Assembly: GCF_004664715.2 (NCBI RefSeq)
Contig: NC_051075.1
Coordinates: forward strand, 31,516,504 to 31,580,503
Direction: 5' to 3'
DNA: 64,000 bases
Source of the DNA: Peromyscus leucopus
Taxonomy: Eukaryota > Chordata > Mammalia > Rodentia > Cricetidae
The notes under the pieces were generated by a model. The model had not been told where the DNA came from, did not search any database, and was given only the letters and a program-made list of their open reading frames with translations. Below are positions 11,621 through 22,272 of this stretch, one piece after another. How positions within the stretch are numbered: the stretch's first letter is position 1; each line of letters opens with the position of its first letter. The translations under genes and the position numbers were made by a program.

Positions 11621-12985
11621 GATAGTTGTGTGATTCAGCCACAATTTCCCCCTGACACCACCATGTTACTCATATAAATGTCTATTCCTTCCCAATCTAC
11701 TCTATATATGGAGTCATCCTCTACAGTCTAGCTAGTTTATTTTATGAATCCTCATAAAAATATATTTTGAAAAGAACTGAGATCATTAGACTATATTTAA
11801 TCAAACATGATTAATGATATGCAAATTACTTTCTATAATACTATATAGTTACTATATAATATTAATAATATAATATCAGAACTTCCACTTCAATCCTTAT
11901 TAGATGCTCATTGTACACCCTTTAAAACTCCCTTAGTCTAAAATCCTTTTAGGATTGACTGGCTCTACCAGTCCCACTTCTAAAGTCCTACTTTCTAAAT
12001 CCCAATGGCTATAATCCCATCGCTAAAGGTATGCCACACAGCCATGCCTTCTTCTCCAGCTCATTATCAAATCTGCCCCAGATTTGTGGGCACATCTCTA
12101 CTCATAGCTTGTTCATTGCTGAACTTGCTACTTCTTTTTGCACTCTGTAAATTTTACCCTTTATCTACTCTCGTTGCTCTCAAATGCATTTCCAGATTAA
12201 CCCTTCAATGAGTTTTGGCTTTAAACAAAATAATGAAAGATCCCAAGTAACTAATGCTCATTCTTCTGCCCCTCCAAAAAATCTGAAATATGGAAGGAAA
12301 AGATTCCTGGGATTGTGGTTGGAAATAATGAGAAAGTGGTGGGGACATAGTGTAGAGGAATATAGAACTGTGTATTTGTTGAACATACAAACAAATATCT
12401 CCAGATTTGAAGTGACTTCAGCAATATTTATTTTCATGCCCATGACTTCTAGGCATTATGGTTCACTAAAAATTATGTAGTCAAGTTGAGATAAATAAGA
12501 TCCACATGACATTTTATTGTTTACCTCAGATCAAATGGGAAGAAGTAGACAGGCAATCAGACTTGCTATTACACAGATTACAGAAGAATAAAAGGATAAC
12601 TCTGTAGGACAAAGGCAATATCCTATAAATCTGGAGAAACTTTTGATATTAAACTCTTGCATGTAATTTTGGGTTGTGTATTTGTTTTCTATTGCTTAGT
12701 TAAATATATTACAGGAAACTGAACCCAACACTAAGTAATTATCTTAAGGTTTTAAAGATTTTGATACAATAATAGTCACTGTGGGTAAAAGGTTATTAGC
12801 AATCCTGTGTTATGTTTTAGATTCAGAATATATTTCTTTGAAATTTCTGCTTTGGATGACACGACTCTGGTCTTCTTGGCTGCACATGCCCTTGCTCCAC
12901 CTTCAAAGCCAGAAACACTGACTTCATCAATTTACATTCCAAACACAGCAAATTAGAATTTATTTTTCCCTGCATTGGTTATTTA
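11621..12985. other. Unrecognised AT-rich DNA
   Basis: Frames at 12005-12211 and 12184-12480 have no recognised domain. 12670-12960 may hold an ancient repeat (TTCTATTGCTTAGTTAAATA), but I cannot place it. Confidence 0.45.
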
Positions 12986-12989
12986 TTTG

Positions 12990-13192
12990 CATTTTTAATT
13001 TTTATGCATAAATATTTGCCTGCATAAATTTCTGTTTACATTATGCAATCATGGTGCCCACAGAGACTAGAAGAGTGCTTCAGATTGGCTGGAACTGGAG
13101 TTATAATGTGTTAGCCTCTGTGTGGTTGCTGAAGATCAAACCTGGGTCTTCTGAAATAGTAACAAGTGCTCTTAACTACTGAAACCTCATTT
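12990..13192 (-). repeat. B3/B2-family SINE
   Basis: Antisense copy: GGTGCCCACAGAGACTAG, GGAACTGGAGTTATAATG, ATCAAACCTGGGTCTTCTG and AAGTGCTCTTAACTACTGA. Old and diverged. Confidence 0.75.
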
Positions 13193-13199
13193 CATACTT

Positions 13200-14545
13200 T
13201 TATGTATTTTCATTAAGGGTGTTGATACATTTTGAATTTAGTTATGTTCATGATGGGGGTATCTCATTTACTTTATCTACAAGTAGATATCCAGATTTGC
13301 TCAAAACATTTGTTTGCATTTCTCCATTGTATATTTTTTCCACATATTTTGTTTTCTTGAAATTAGGTGATAATAGGTGTGGTTTCAAATTGTGAACTCT
13401 GTTGTATTCTACATGGTTTTGTTGTTATTGTTATTGATACTGTTCAGTAGCATACTCTTGTTCTTAGTGTGGATGTGTGTTTTAATTTAGCATCAGTTTT
13501 ATGAGAGATGAGATTTTGGCTTAGCATTGCTGTGGCTACATTGAATGTTTTATACTTCCTTGTGAACATTAGGATCATCTTTCTCATTATATAAAGGATA
13601 TATCTGTAAATTTGACTATATGGCTGTCTTTACAATAATAATTCTGTCAGTAAAAGAGCATGGAAGATCTTTCCATCTTCTACTGATTTTTTTAATTTCT
13701 TTTATCAGAATGTTATTATCAGTGTAGACTGTTTCACCTCTGTGGTTTTATTTCTAGATATTTTGAAACCATTGTGCAGGGGATGTTTCCCCTAAGTAAT
13801 GTCTCACAAGTTTATTATTGGTACACAGAAAGGCTACTTAATTTTTTGTTGATTTCATATTTTGCTGCTAAACTGAAACTATTTTATCAGATCTAAGAGC
13901 TTTCCTAGAGACTCCTTAGGGTCTTTAAAATATGGGAAAATTGCAACTGAAAATGAGAATAAATTAACTTTTTATTTTCTCATTTGCATCTCTTTTTTAT
14001 TACTTTTAATTATCTTATTACTCTAGCCAAACCCTTGGGCATGATATGTAATGAGTTTAGAGACCAGATATTCCTATATCCCCATGTCTGGATCATAGGA
14101 GAATGTGTACTTTTTTTTTAACCTTTTAGTAGAATATTTTTTGTGGATATGTATGTAGTCTCCCCTATTTTGAGCTATTCACTTTCTGTTCTTGATATCT
14201 TATGAGTGTTTTTAATCATGAAAAAGTATTTTTTCTCTTTCTGTATTTCTTGAAATACTCATATGATTTATGACTTTAAGTTGTATTATGTATATTGGTT
14301 GATATACATTGAAAAATTCTTGAATCACTATAATATAACCACTTGGTAATGATTCATTATCTTTATACGTTTTTATATTTAATTTGCACATCTTTTAAAG
14401 AGATGTTTTACATAGGCATTCATCAGGAAAATGGATTTATTATCCAATTTGAGTGTTATATCATCATCTAGTGTGTTAAGTTAATGCTGGTTTTGTAGAA
14501 TAAGATGGGAGTGTTCTTTCTCTTTCTATTGTGAATAGAAGTTTG
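13200..14545 (-). mobile_element. Ancient L1 ORF2 fragment
   Basis: The plus strand follows the order of an antisense mammalian L1 ORF2. A GTGTTGATACATTTTGAATTT block comes first (shown here to 20 bases or fewer elsewhere), then GAGCATGGAAGATCTTTCCA, a region matching the 'itself-cleaved' RT thumb order, and TGCTGGTTTTGTAGAATAAG near 14490. It aligns by order to about 17240-18700 of the full-length copy but is much more diverged. No frame is open for long. It stops at about 14545, where a younger L1 begins at a different point of ORF2. Confidence 0.65.
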
Positions 14546-15817
14546 AAGAGCTCCCACCAACAGTGAAGGAGTGTTCCCCTTGTTTCACATCCTCTCCACA
14601 ATAAGCTGTCATCAATGTTTTTGATCTTAGCCATTCTGAGAGATGTAAGATGGTATCTCAGAGTCATTTTGATTTGCATTTCCCTGATGACTAAGGATGT
14701 TGAGCAATTCCTTAAATATCTTTTGGCCATTTGGGATTCTTCTGTTGAGAATTCTTTGTTCAGATCTGTAGCCCATTTTTAAATTGGACTGTTTGGTATT
14801 TTGTTGTCTAGTTTCCTGAGTTCTTTATATATTTTGGAGATCAGCCCTCTGTCAGATGTGGGATTGGTGAAGATCTTTCCCCATTCTATAGGCTGTCTTT
14901 TTGTCTTATTTTTTGTGTCCTTTGTCTTACAGAAGCTTCTCAGTTATAGGAAATCCCATTTATTAATTGTTACTCTCAGTGTCTGTGCTACTGGTGTTAT
15001 ATTCAGGAAGTGATTTCAGGTGCCAATGCTTTCTAGGTTACTTCCTATTTTCTCCTCTATCAGGTTCAGTGTAGGTGGATTTATATTGAGGTCTTTGATC
15101 CACTTGGATTTGAGTTTTCTGCATGATGATAGTGGATCTGTTTGCAATCTTCTAGACATCCAGTTATGCCTGTACCATTTGTTGAAGATGCTTTCTTTTT
15201 TCCATTGTACAGTTTTGGTTTCTTTGTCAAAAATCAGATGCTCATAGGTGTATGAATTAATGTTAGGATCTTCAGTTTGATTCCATTTGTCTATATGTTG
15301 GTTTTTATGCCAGTACCAAGCTGTTTTTATTACTATCGCTATATAGTAGAGCTTGATGTCAGGGATGGTGATACCTTCAGAAGTTGCTTTATTGTAAATG
15401 ATTTTTTTAGATATCCTAGGTTTTCTGTATTTCTATATTAAGTTGAGAATTGTTCTTTTGAAGACTGTGAAAGAACTGTGTTGGAATTTTGATGGAGATT
15501 GCATTGAATTTGTAGATTGCTTTTGGTAAGATTGCCATTTTCATTATGTTAGTTCTACCTATCCATGAGCATGGAAGTTCTTCTATTTTCTGATATCTTC
15601 TTCAATTTCTTTCTTCAAGGATTTAAAGTTCTTGTCATCCAGGTCTTTCACTTGTTTGATTAGAGTTACCCCAAAGTATTTTATATTATTTGTGGCTATT
15701 GTAGATGTTTGAAATATTGTAAATATTATAATTGTAAATATTGTAAATGTGATGTTTCTCTGATTTCTTTCTCAGCCCTTTTATCATTTATGTATAGGAT
15801 GGCTACTGATTTTTTTT
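14546..15817 (-). mobile_element. Middle-aged L1, 3' part of ORF2 (segment 1)
   Basis: The plus strand runs from TCCCACCAACAGTGAAGG through GGAGATCAGCCCTCTGTCAG and TTGATCCACTTGGATTTGAG to AGGATGGCTACTGATTTTTT. The same order is found at 16729-17960 of the younger L1. The ORF2 C-terminus and 3' UTR are missing at the left. The copy breaks at 15817 inside a T run and resumes at 22259 in the same register, so the intervening 6.4 kb is a later insertion. Frames are broken by stops. Confidence 0.9.
15806..15817. repeat. Target-site duplication of the young L1, left copy
   Basis: CTGATTTTTTT here recurs at 22247-22258, on the other side of the 6.4-kb L1. The sequence (TTTT/A-type on the cut strand) suits the L1 endonuclease preference. 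The T run makes the exact length uncertain. Confidence 0.7.
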
Positions 15818-15849
15818 ATTATTATATATTTTGTCTTACAATACCATTC

Positions 15850-16338
15850 AGTTCTACATATCAGCCATGGGTTCCCCTATTCTCCCCCCTCCCACCACCT
15901 CCCCTTACCCCCAGCCAACCCCCCATTCCCACCTCCTCCAGGGCAAATCCTCCCCCAAGGACTGTGATCAACCTGGTAGACTCAGTCCAGGCAAGTCCAG
16001 TCCATTCATCCCAGACTGAGCCAAGTGTCCCTGCATAAGCTCCAGGTTTCAAACAGCCAACTCATGCAATGAGCACAGGACTTGGTCCCACTGCCTAGTT
16101 GCCTCCCAAACTGATCAAGCCAATCATCTGTCTCACCTATTCAGAGGGCCTGATCCAGCTGGGGGCCCCTCAGCCTTTGGTTCATAGTTCATGTGTTTCC
16201 ATTCATTTGGCTACTTTTTAATAATTGAGTAAAACCGAAATTCATTATAAGCCACAGTCGTCCTAGGGACCTCCGTGCTATATATATATAGCCTCTATGG
16301 TTCTATGGGTTGTGGTCTGATTGTTCTTTATTTTATTT
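15850..16338 (-). mobile_element. 3' UTR of the young L1
   Basis: It starts after the ORF2 stop at 16339-16341. The C-rich plus-strand run at 15880-15935 is the complement of the G-rich polypurine tract typical of rodent L1 3' UTRs, which can form G-quadruplexes. The same 3' UTR type recurs at 8600, 9366, 45349 and 60200. Confidence 0.85.
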
Positions 16339-19300
16339 CTAGAATCCACTTATGAGTGAGTACATACCATGACTGTCTTTCTTGGTTTGGGTTACCTCAC
16401 TCAAGATGATTTTTTTTCTAGTTCCATCCATTTGCCTGCAAATTTCATGCTTTCATTGTTTTTCTCTGCTGAGTAGTACTCCATTGTGTATATGTACCAC
16501 ATTTTTTTCATCCATTCTTCCGTTGATGGGCATCTAGGTTGTTTCCAGGTTCTGGCTATTACAAATAGTACTGCTATGAACATAGCTGAGCATGTATCTT
16601 TATGGTATGAATCAGTATTCCTTGGGTATATGCCCAAGAGTGGGATGGCTGGGTTTTGAGGTAGTTCGATTCCTAATTTTCTGAGAAACCACCAAACTGA
16701 TTTCCACAGTGGTTGTACAAGTTTACATTCCCACCAACAGTGGAGGAGTGTTCCCTTTGCTCCACATCCTCTCCAGCATTGGTTGTCATCAGGTGTTTTT
16801 GATCATAGCCATTCTGATAGGTATAAGGTGGTATCTCAGAGTCGTTTTGATTTGCATTTCTCTGATGATTAAGGATGTTGAGCATTTCTTTAAATGTCTT
16901 TCAGCCATTTATAGTTCTTGATTTGTGAATTCTCTGTTTAGCTCTTTAGGCCATTTTTAATTGGACTGTTCAGTATTTAGATGTTTACTTTCTTGAGTTC
17001 TTTATATACTGTGGAGATCAATCCTCTGTCAGATGTGGGGTTGGTGAAGATCTTTTCCCATTCTGTTGGGTGTCTTTTTGTCTTATGGACTGTGTCTTTT
17101 GCCCTGCAAAAGCTTCTCAGTTTCGAGAGGTCCCATTTATTAATTGTTGTGCTCAGGGTCTGTGCTGTTGGTGTTTTATTTAGGAAATGGTCTCCGGTGC
17201 CAATGCGTTCAAGAGTGCTTCCTACTTTCTTTTCTATTAAGTTTAGTCTAACTGGATTTATGTTTAGGTCTTTGATCCACTTGGACTTGAGTTTTGTACA
17301 TGGTGACAGATATGGATCTATTTGTAATCTTTCACATATTGACATCCAGTTATGCCAGCACCATTTGTCGAGGATACTTTCTTTTTTCCATTGTATAGTT
17401 TTGGCTCCTTTGTCAAAAACCAGGTGTTCATATGTGCATGGATTAATGTCAGGGTCTTCAATTCGATTCCATTGGTCAGTATGTCAGTTTTTATACCAGT
17501 ACCAAGCTGTTTTTATTACTATAGCTCTATAGTAGAGTTTGAGGTCAGGAATGGTGATGCCTCCAAAGGTTGTTTTATCGTATAGGATTCTTTTAGCTAT
17601 CTTGGGTCTTTTGTTTTCCCATATGAAGTTGAGTATTTTTCTTTCCAAGTCTGTGAAGAATTGTGTTGGGATTTTGATGGGGATTGCATTGAATCTGTAG
17701 ATTGCTTTTGGTAAGATTGCCATTTTTACTATGTTAATCCTACCTATCCATGAGCATGGGAGATCCTTCCATTTTCTGATATCTTCTTCAATTTCTTTCT
17801 TTAGAGATTTAAAGTTCTTATCAAAAAGGTCCTTCACTTGTTTAGTTAGTGTTATCCCAAGGTATTTTATATTATTTGTGGCTATTGTAAAGGGTGATGT
17901 TTCTCTGACTTCTTTCTCAGCCCTTTTGTCATTTGTGTATAGGATGGCTACTGATTTTTTTTAGTTGATCTTGTATCCTGCCACTTTACTGAAGGAGTTT
18001 ATCAGCTGTAGGAGTTCCCTGGTAGAGTTTTAGGGTCACTTATGTATACTATCATATCATCTGCAAATAGTGAAAGTTTGACTTGTTCCTTGCCAATTTG
18101 TATCCCTTTGATCTCCTTTTGTTGTCTTATTGCTCTAGCTAGAACTTCTAATACTATATTGAATAAATATGGGGAGAGTGGACAGCCTTGTCTTGTTCTT
18201 GAATTTAGTGGTATTGCTTTGAGTTTCTCTCCATTTAATTTGATGTTTGCTGTTGGCTTGCTATAAATTGATTTTATTATGTTTAGAAATGTTCCTTGTA
18301 TTCCTGATCTTTCTAAGACCTTTATCATGAAGGGGTGTTGGATTTTGTCAAAGGCTTTTTCAGCATCTAAGGAGATGATCATGTGTTTTTTTTCTTTCAG
18401 TTTGTTTATATGGTGTATTACATTGACAGATTTTCATATGTTGAACCATCCTTGCACCCCTGGGATGAATCCTACTTGGTCATGATGGATGATTGTTTTG
18501 ATGTATTCTTGGATTCGGTTTGCCAATATTTTGTTGAGTATTTTTGCATCAATGTTCATGAGGGAGATTGGTCTGTAGTTCTCTTTCTTTGTTGCATCTT
18601 TGTGTGGTTTGGGTACCAGGGTAATTGTAGCCTCATAAAAAGAGTTTGATAGTGTTCCTTCTGTTTCTATTGGGTGGAACACTTTGAAGAGTATTGGTAT
18701 TAGTTCTTCTTTCAAAGTCTGGTAGAATTCTGCACTGAAACCATCTGGTCCTGGGCTTTTTTTTGGTTGGGAGACTTTGGATGACTGTTGGTATTTTTTT
18801 AGGGGTTATTGGTCTATTTAAATGGTTTATCTGGTCTTGATTTAATTTTGATATGTGGTATTTATCCAGAAAATTGTCCATTTCTTCCTGGTTTTCCATT
18901 TTTGTGGAGTACAGGTTTTTGAAGTATGATCTGATGATTCTCTGGATCTCCTCGTCTGTTGTTATGTCTCCCTTTTCATTTCTGATTTTGTGAATTTGGG
19001 TGCTCTTTCTTTGCCTTTTGGTTAATTTTGCTATGGGTTTGTCTATCTTGTTGATTTTTTCAAAGAACCAACTCTTTGCTTCATTGATTTTTTTGTATTG
19101 TTCCCTTGTTTTCTATTTCGTTGATTTCAGCCCTCAATTTGATTATTTCCTGGCGCCTATTTCTCCTGGGTGAGTTTGTTTCTTTTTGTTCTAGAGCTTT
19201 CAGTTGTGCTGTTAATTCATTGGTATGGGATTGCTCCATCTTCTTTATGTGTGCATTTAGAGCTATGAGTTTTCCTCTTAGCACTCCTTTCATAGTGTCC

Positions 19301-20190
19301 CATAAGTTTGGGTATGCTGTACTTTCATTTTCATTGAATTCTAGGAAATATTTAATTCCTTTATTTATTTCTTCCTTGACCCATTGATGTTTCAGGTGGG
19401 CATTATTCAGTTTCCATGAGTTTGTGGGTTTTCTATAATTTTTGTTGTTTTTGAGGTCTAACTTTAAGGCATGGTGGTCTGATATGATACAGGAGGTTAT
19501 TCCAATTCTTTTGTATCTGTTGAGATTTGTTTTGTGTCCAAGCATGTGTTCAATTTTTGAGAAGGTTCCATGGGGTGCTGAGAAGAAGGTATATTCTTTT
19601 GTGTTAGGATGGAATATTCTGTAGATATCTATTAGGTCCATTTGAGTCATAACATCTGTTAGGTCCTTTATTTCTTTGTTAAGTTTCAGTCTGGTAGATC
19701 TGTCTTTTGGTGAGAGTGGTATGTTAAAATCTCCCACTACTAATGTGTGGGGTTTGATGTGCGTTTTAAACTTTAGTAGTGTTTCTTTTATGAATGTGGG
19801 TGCTTTTGTATTTGGAGCATAAATGTTTAGAATCGAGACTTCATCCTGGTGGATTTTTCCTGTGATAAATATGTAATGTCCATCCTGATCTCTTTTGATT
19901 AATTTTAGTTTAAAGTCTATTTTATTAGATATTAGGATAGCTACACCAGCTTGTTTCTTAGGTCCATTTGCTTGGAAAGCCTTTTCCCAGCCCTTTACTT
20001 GGAGGTAGTGTCTATCTTTGAACTTAAGGTGTGTTTCTTGTATGCAGCAGATGGATGGATCCTGTTTTCGTTTCCATTCTGTTAGCCTGTGTCTTTTTAT
20101 AGGTGAGTTGAGACCATTGATATTGATGGATATTAATGACCAGTGATTGTTAATTCCTGTTATTTTTTGTGGTTGTGTTGTGTTGTCGTT
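16339..20190 (-). pseudogene. L1 ORF2 (endonuclease-reverse transcriptase), frameshifted
   Basis: ORF2p nicks target DNA and reverse-transcribes L1 RNA. The endonuclease domain is open without a stop from about 20190 to 19081. It shows the catalytic IQETH block (about 20030-20056), GDFN (about 19725) and SDHH (about 19475). No ATG is visible at its start, as L1 ORF2 may begin translation unconventionally. The reverse transcriptase palm is in the open frame 18382-18002, with [21 protein letters not shown] and the catalytic FADD. The C-terminal end, with YTMEYYSAEKNN, is at 16637-16401. Frame changes near 19081, 18715-18899, 18382-18434 and 17484 make it non-functional. Confidence 0.88.
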
Positions 20191-20213
20191 CTTTGGTGTA
20201 TTTTGGTATGGGA

Positions 20214-21368
20214 TTATCTATTGCTTGATTTTTCATGGATGTGTTTAGCTTCTTTGGGTTGGATTTTCCCTTCTAGTGCTTTCTGTAGGGCTGGGTTTGT
20301 GGAAAGGTATTGATTAAATCTGATTTTATCCTGGAATATTTTGTTTACTCTGCCTATGGTGATTGAGAGTTTTGCTGGGTATAATAGTCTGGGTTGGCAT
20401 CCGTGGTCTCTTAGTATCTGCATGAGATTTGTCCATGATCTTCTAGCTTTCATAGTCTCTTTTGAGTAGTCTGGTGTTATTCTGATGGGTTTGCCTTTAT
20501 ATGTTACTTGGTCTTTTTTCTTTGCGGCTCTTAATATTTTTTCTTTGTTCTGTGTGTTTAGTGTTTTGATTATTATGTGGCGAGGGGACTTTTTTTTTTT
20601 TTTTTGGATCCAGCCTATTCCGTGTTCTGTAAGCTTCTTGTATCTTCACAGGCATTTCTTTCTTTAGGTTAGGAAAGTTTTCTTCTATGATTTTGTTGAA
20701 TATATTTTCTGTGCCTTTGAGTTTGGTCTTTTCATGGTGTCCCAAATTTCCTGGACGTTTTGTGTTACGACTTTTTTGTCTTTAGTGTTTTCTTTGACTG
20801 ACGAATCTATTTTCTCTATTGTGTCTTCAGTGTCAGAGATTCTCTGTTCCATCTCTTGCAATCGGTTGGTTATGCTTGTTTCTGTAGTTCCTGTTCGTTT
20901 AGTCAGGATTTCTATTTCCAGCATTCCCTCAGCATGTGTTTTCTTTATTGTCTCAAATTCATTTTTCAGATCTTGGAATGTTTCTTTCATCTGTTTAATT
21001 GCTTTTTCTTGGTTTGATTTGATTTCTTCCCATTTTTTGTCTGTTTTTTCTTCCATTTCTTTAAGGGAGTTTTTTATTTCCTCTTTAATGGAGTTTTTCA
21101 TTTCCTCTTTAAGGGAAGTTTTTATTTTCTCTTTAAGGGAGTTTTTCATTTCCTCTTTAAGGAACGTTTTCATTTCCTCTTTGAGGGAATGTTTTATTTC
21201 TTCTTTAAGGGCCTCTATCATCTTCTTAAAGTCATTTTTAGGGTTGATTTCTTCTGTTTCTTCTGTCTTGGTATGTTCAGGTCTTGCAGGTGTAGAATCA
21301 CTAAGTTCTGATGTTGCCATAAAGGTCTTTATGTTGTTGCCTGTATTTTTGCACTGGAGTCTACTCAT
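20214..21368 (-). pseudogene. L1 ORF1 (RNA-binding chaperone), frameshifted
   Basis: ORF1p is the trimeric nucleic-acid chaperone of the L1 particle. An open frame of 227 residues (21368-20685) starts with MSRLQCKNTGNN, then an acidic N-terminus, a long Lys/Glu coiled coil and the start of the RNA-recognition domain. Frame changes follow near 20740 and at a 16-T run near 20591-20606. The C-terminal domain continues at 20453-20214 with DHGCQPRLLYPAKLS and STNPALQKALEGK. About 385 codons in total, slightly longer than usual, because the coiled coil is expanded by 24-bp repeats. Confidence 0.88.
21061..21204 (-). repeat. Six 24-bp repeats in the ORF1 coiled coil
   Basis: Six in-register copies of a 24-bp unit (plus-strand type TTAAGGGAGTTTTTCATTTC plus CTCT) encode eight-residue units of type LKEEMKNS. 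They start at 21061, 21085, 21109, 21133, 21157 and 21181. The older L1 has only one such unit, at 25455-25478. The copies differ at a few bases each. Confidence 0.9.
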
Positions 21369-21595
21369 CTCTTCCTCTGTGCGGTGCAGGTGGTGTCTGT
21401 GTCTGAGAGTGCCTCTCTTGTTCTAATTTTTAGTCTTGGTTTAGTAGGGGTTCTTGGTTAAATTGGTGCTATTGGGCTATTTCTTCAGGGGCAGCTGATT
21501 TCAGTCGGTGAAGTATATACTTATGATTCTGGTGATCTGGTTTGGTGGCTGGGCAGCGCCTTCTTCTGTGTTCCCAGGTCATGATTTGTTCATTT

Positions 21596-21681
21596 GTCAA
21601 CTCCTCAGCTGATCTTGTTTCTTCGGACTTTAAACTGTAGGCCTCTGAATCCTCTCCCAGACGGGTTTCAGCTGAGCAAGG
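21596..21681 (-). repeat. LTR-like segment inside the L1 5' UTR
   Basis: This block aligns, in the same orientation, with 53035-53108 of the LTR at 52934-53389. Both share CTCCTCAGCTGATC-type sequence, a GTTTCNTCNGAC block, GCCTCTGA and TTTCAGCTGA or TCTCAGCTGA. By eye about three quarters of aligned bases match, with one short gap. In the LTR this part lies downstream of the TATA box. Similarity does not extend clearly on either side. Confidence 0.6.
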
Positions 21682-21860
21682 TAGTCTCACCAACACCTCC
21701 AAGTTGTTGGGTTTCGCAGGATCAGCAGCTGGGCCCTGGGTTGTCCTCAGACAGAGTGTTCAGATTCGTTCTGGTTCCATCCCACGGAGATAGCTTCTTC
21801 CCCAGGTGTTGGGGTTAGAGGCATCCCTGTTCCATGCTGTGTCTGCTTGTCTCTATCGCC

Positions 21861-22160
21861 GGGCCTGTCTACCTCTGTGGTCTGCTGCTGGTCCTGTATG
21901 TCCCTGTCAGCTGCTGCTGGGTCTGTCTGCCTCTGTGGGCCACCGCCGGGCCTATATGTCTCTGCCAGCTGCCACTGGGCCTGTATGTCTCTGCCAGCTG
22001 CCGCCGTGGGCCTACCTACCTCTGCTTTTCACTGCTGCCGGGCCTGTCTACCTCTGCCTGCGGGCCTACCTACGTCTGCTTGTCTCCACTGCTGGGCCTG
22101 TCTACCTCTGTGGGTTGCCACTGGGCCTGTATGTTTCTGCCAGCTGCCGCCGGGCCTGAA
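21861..22160 (-). repeat. About 29-bp tandem array in the L1 5' UTR
   Basis: Ten or so units, most beginning GGGCCTGTMTRCCTCTG on the plus strand, start at 21861, 21890, 21919, 21948 and 21977 with exact 29-bp spacing, then continue with spacings of about 22-34 bp. Unit ends read GCCAGCTGCCGCC or similar. Because 29 is not a multiple of three and the unit lacks stops, all three plus-strand frames stay open (frames of 110, 117 and 138 residues). These are not proteins. Confidence 0.88.
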
Positions 22161-22246
22161 TCCTCTTTTACTTTCTTAGGTATATTGCTTTTCTTCCCCC
22201 ACACCCCCCACATTCAGGCTCCACCAGCCCGCTCCTCTTTCTGCAC

Positions 22247-22272
22247 CTGATTTTTTTTTTTTTTTTTTTTTT
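22247..22272. repeat. Right target-site copy and T22 run
   Basis: CTGA followed by 22 T. The first 12 bases repeat 15806-15817. The T run then joins the older L1, which resumes at AGTTAATCTTGTATCC. Confidence 0.7.

Larger units (their letters stand above)
15818..22246 (-). mobile_element. Full-length young L1 retrotransposon
   Basis: A 6.4-kb L1 inserted in an older L1. In sense order it has a 5' UTR (22246 to about 21370) with a GC-rich tandem array, ORF1 (21368-20214), ORF2 (about 20190-16339), a 3' UTR with the G-rich tract (16338 to about 15850) and an AATAATAAA-type tail at 15818. It is flanked by the CTGATTTTTTT duplication. Endonuclease and reverse transcriptase blocks are easy to read, but frameshifts in both ORFs show that it is now dead. 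It is younger than its host L1 because it interrupts it and because longer frames survive. Confidence 0.9.
21369..22246 (-). promoter_or_regulatory. 5' UTR / promoter region of the young L1
   Basis: In L1 the internal promoter lies in the 5' UTR. From ORF1 outwards, the first 50-60 bp (to about 21420) still resemble the older L1. Beyond that the sequence is unrelated to the older L1's monomers. It contains an LTR-like block (21596-21681), a single-copy stretch, and the GC-rich tandem array 21861-22160. The outer end (22165-22246) is C-rich on the plus strand. Promoter function is inferred from position only. Confidence 0.7.

Noticed and set aside
16981..17532. 183-residue plus-strand frame
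   Set aside because: Antisense shadow of L1 ORF2. Similar frames at 14801 and 27408 are the same shadow in other copies, which explains their similarity to each other.
20734..21426. 230-residue plus-strand frame rich in Ser, Phe and Ile
   Set aside because: It is the antisense shadow of the L1 ORF1 coiled coil. The minus strand carries the recognised protein.
21840..22165. CRISPR-like array of regularly spaced 29-bp units
   Set aside because: Units are contiguous with no unique spacers, and the array is the 5' part of an L1 in a mammalian genome.
21834..22250. Cys/Leu-rich 138-residue frame, resembling a keratin-associated protein
   Set aside because: It lies in the 29-bp array of the L1 5' UTR, and all three frames are open for the same reason.
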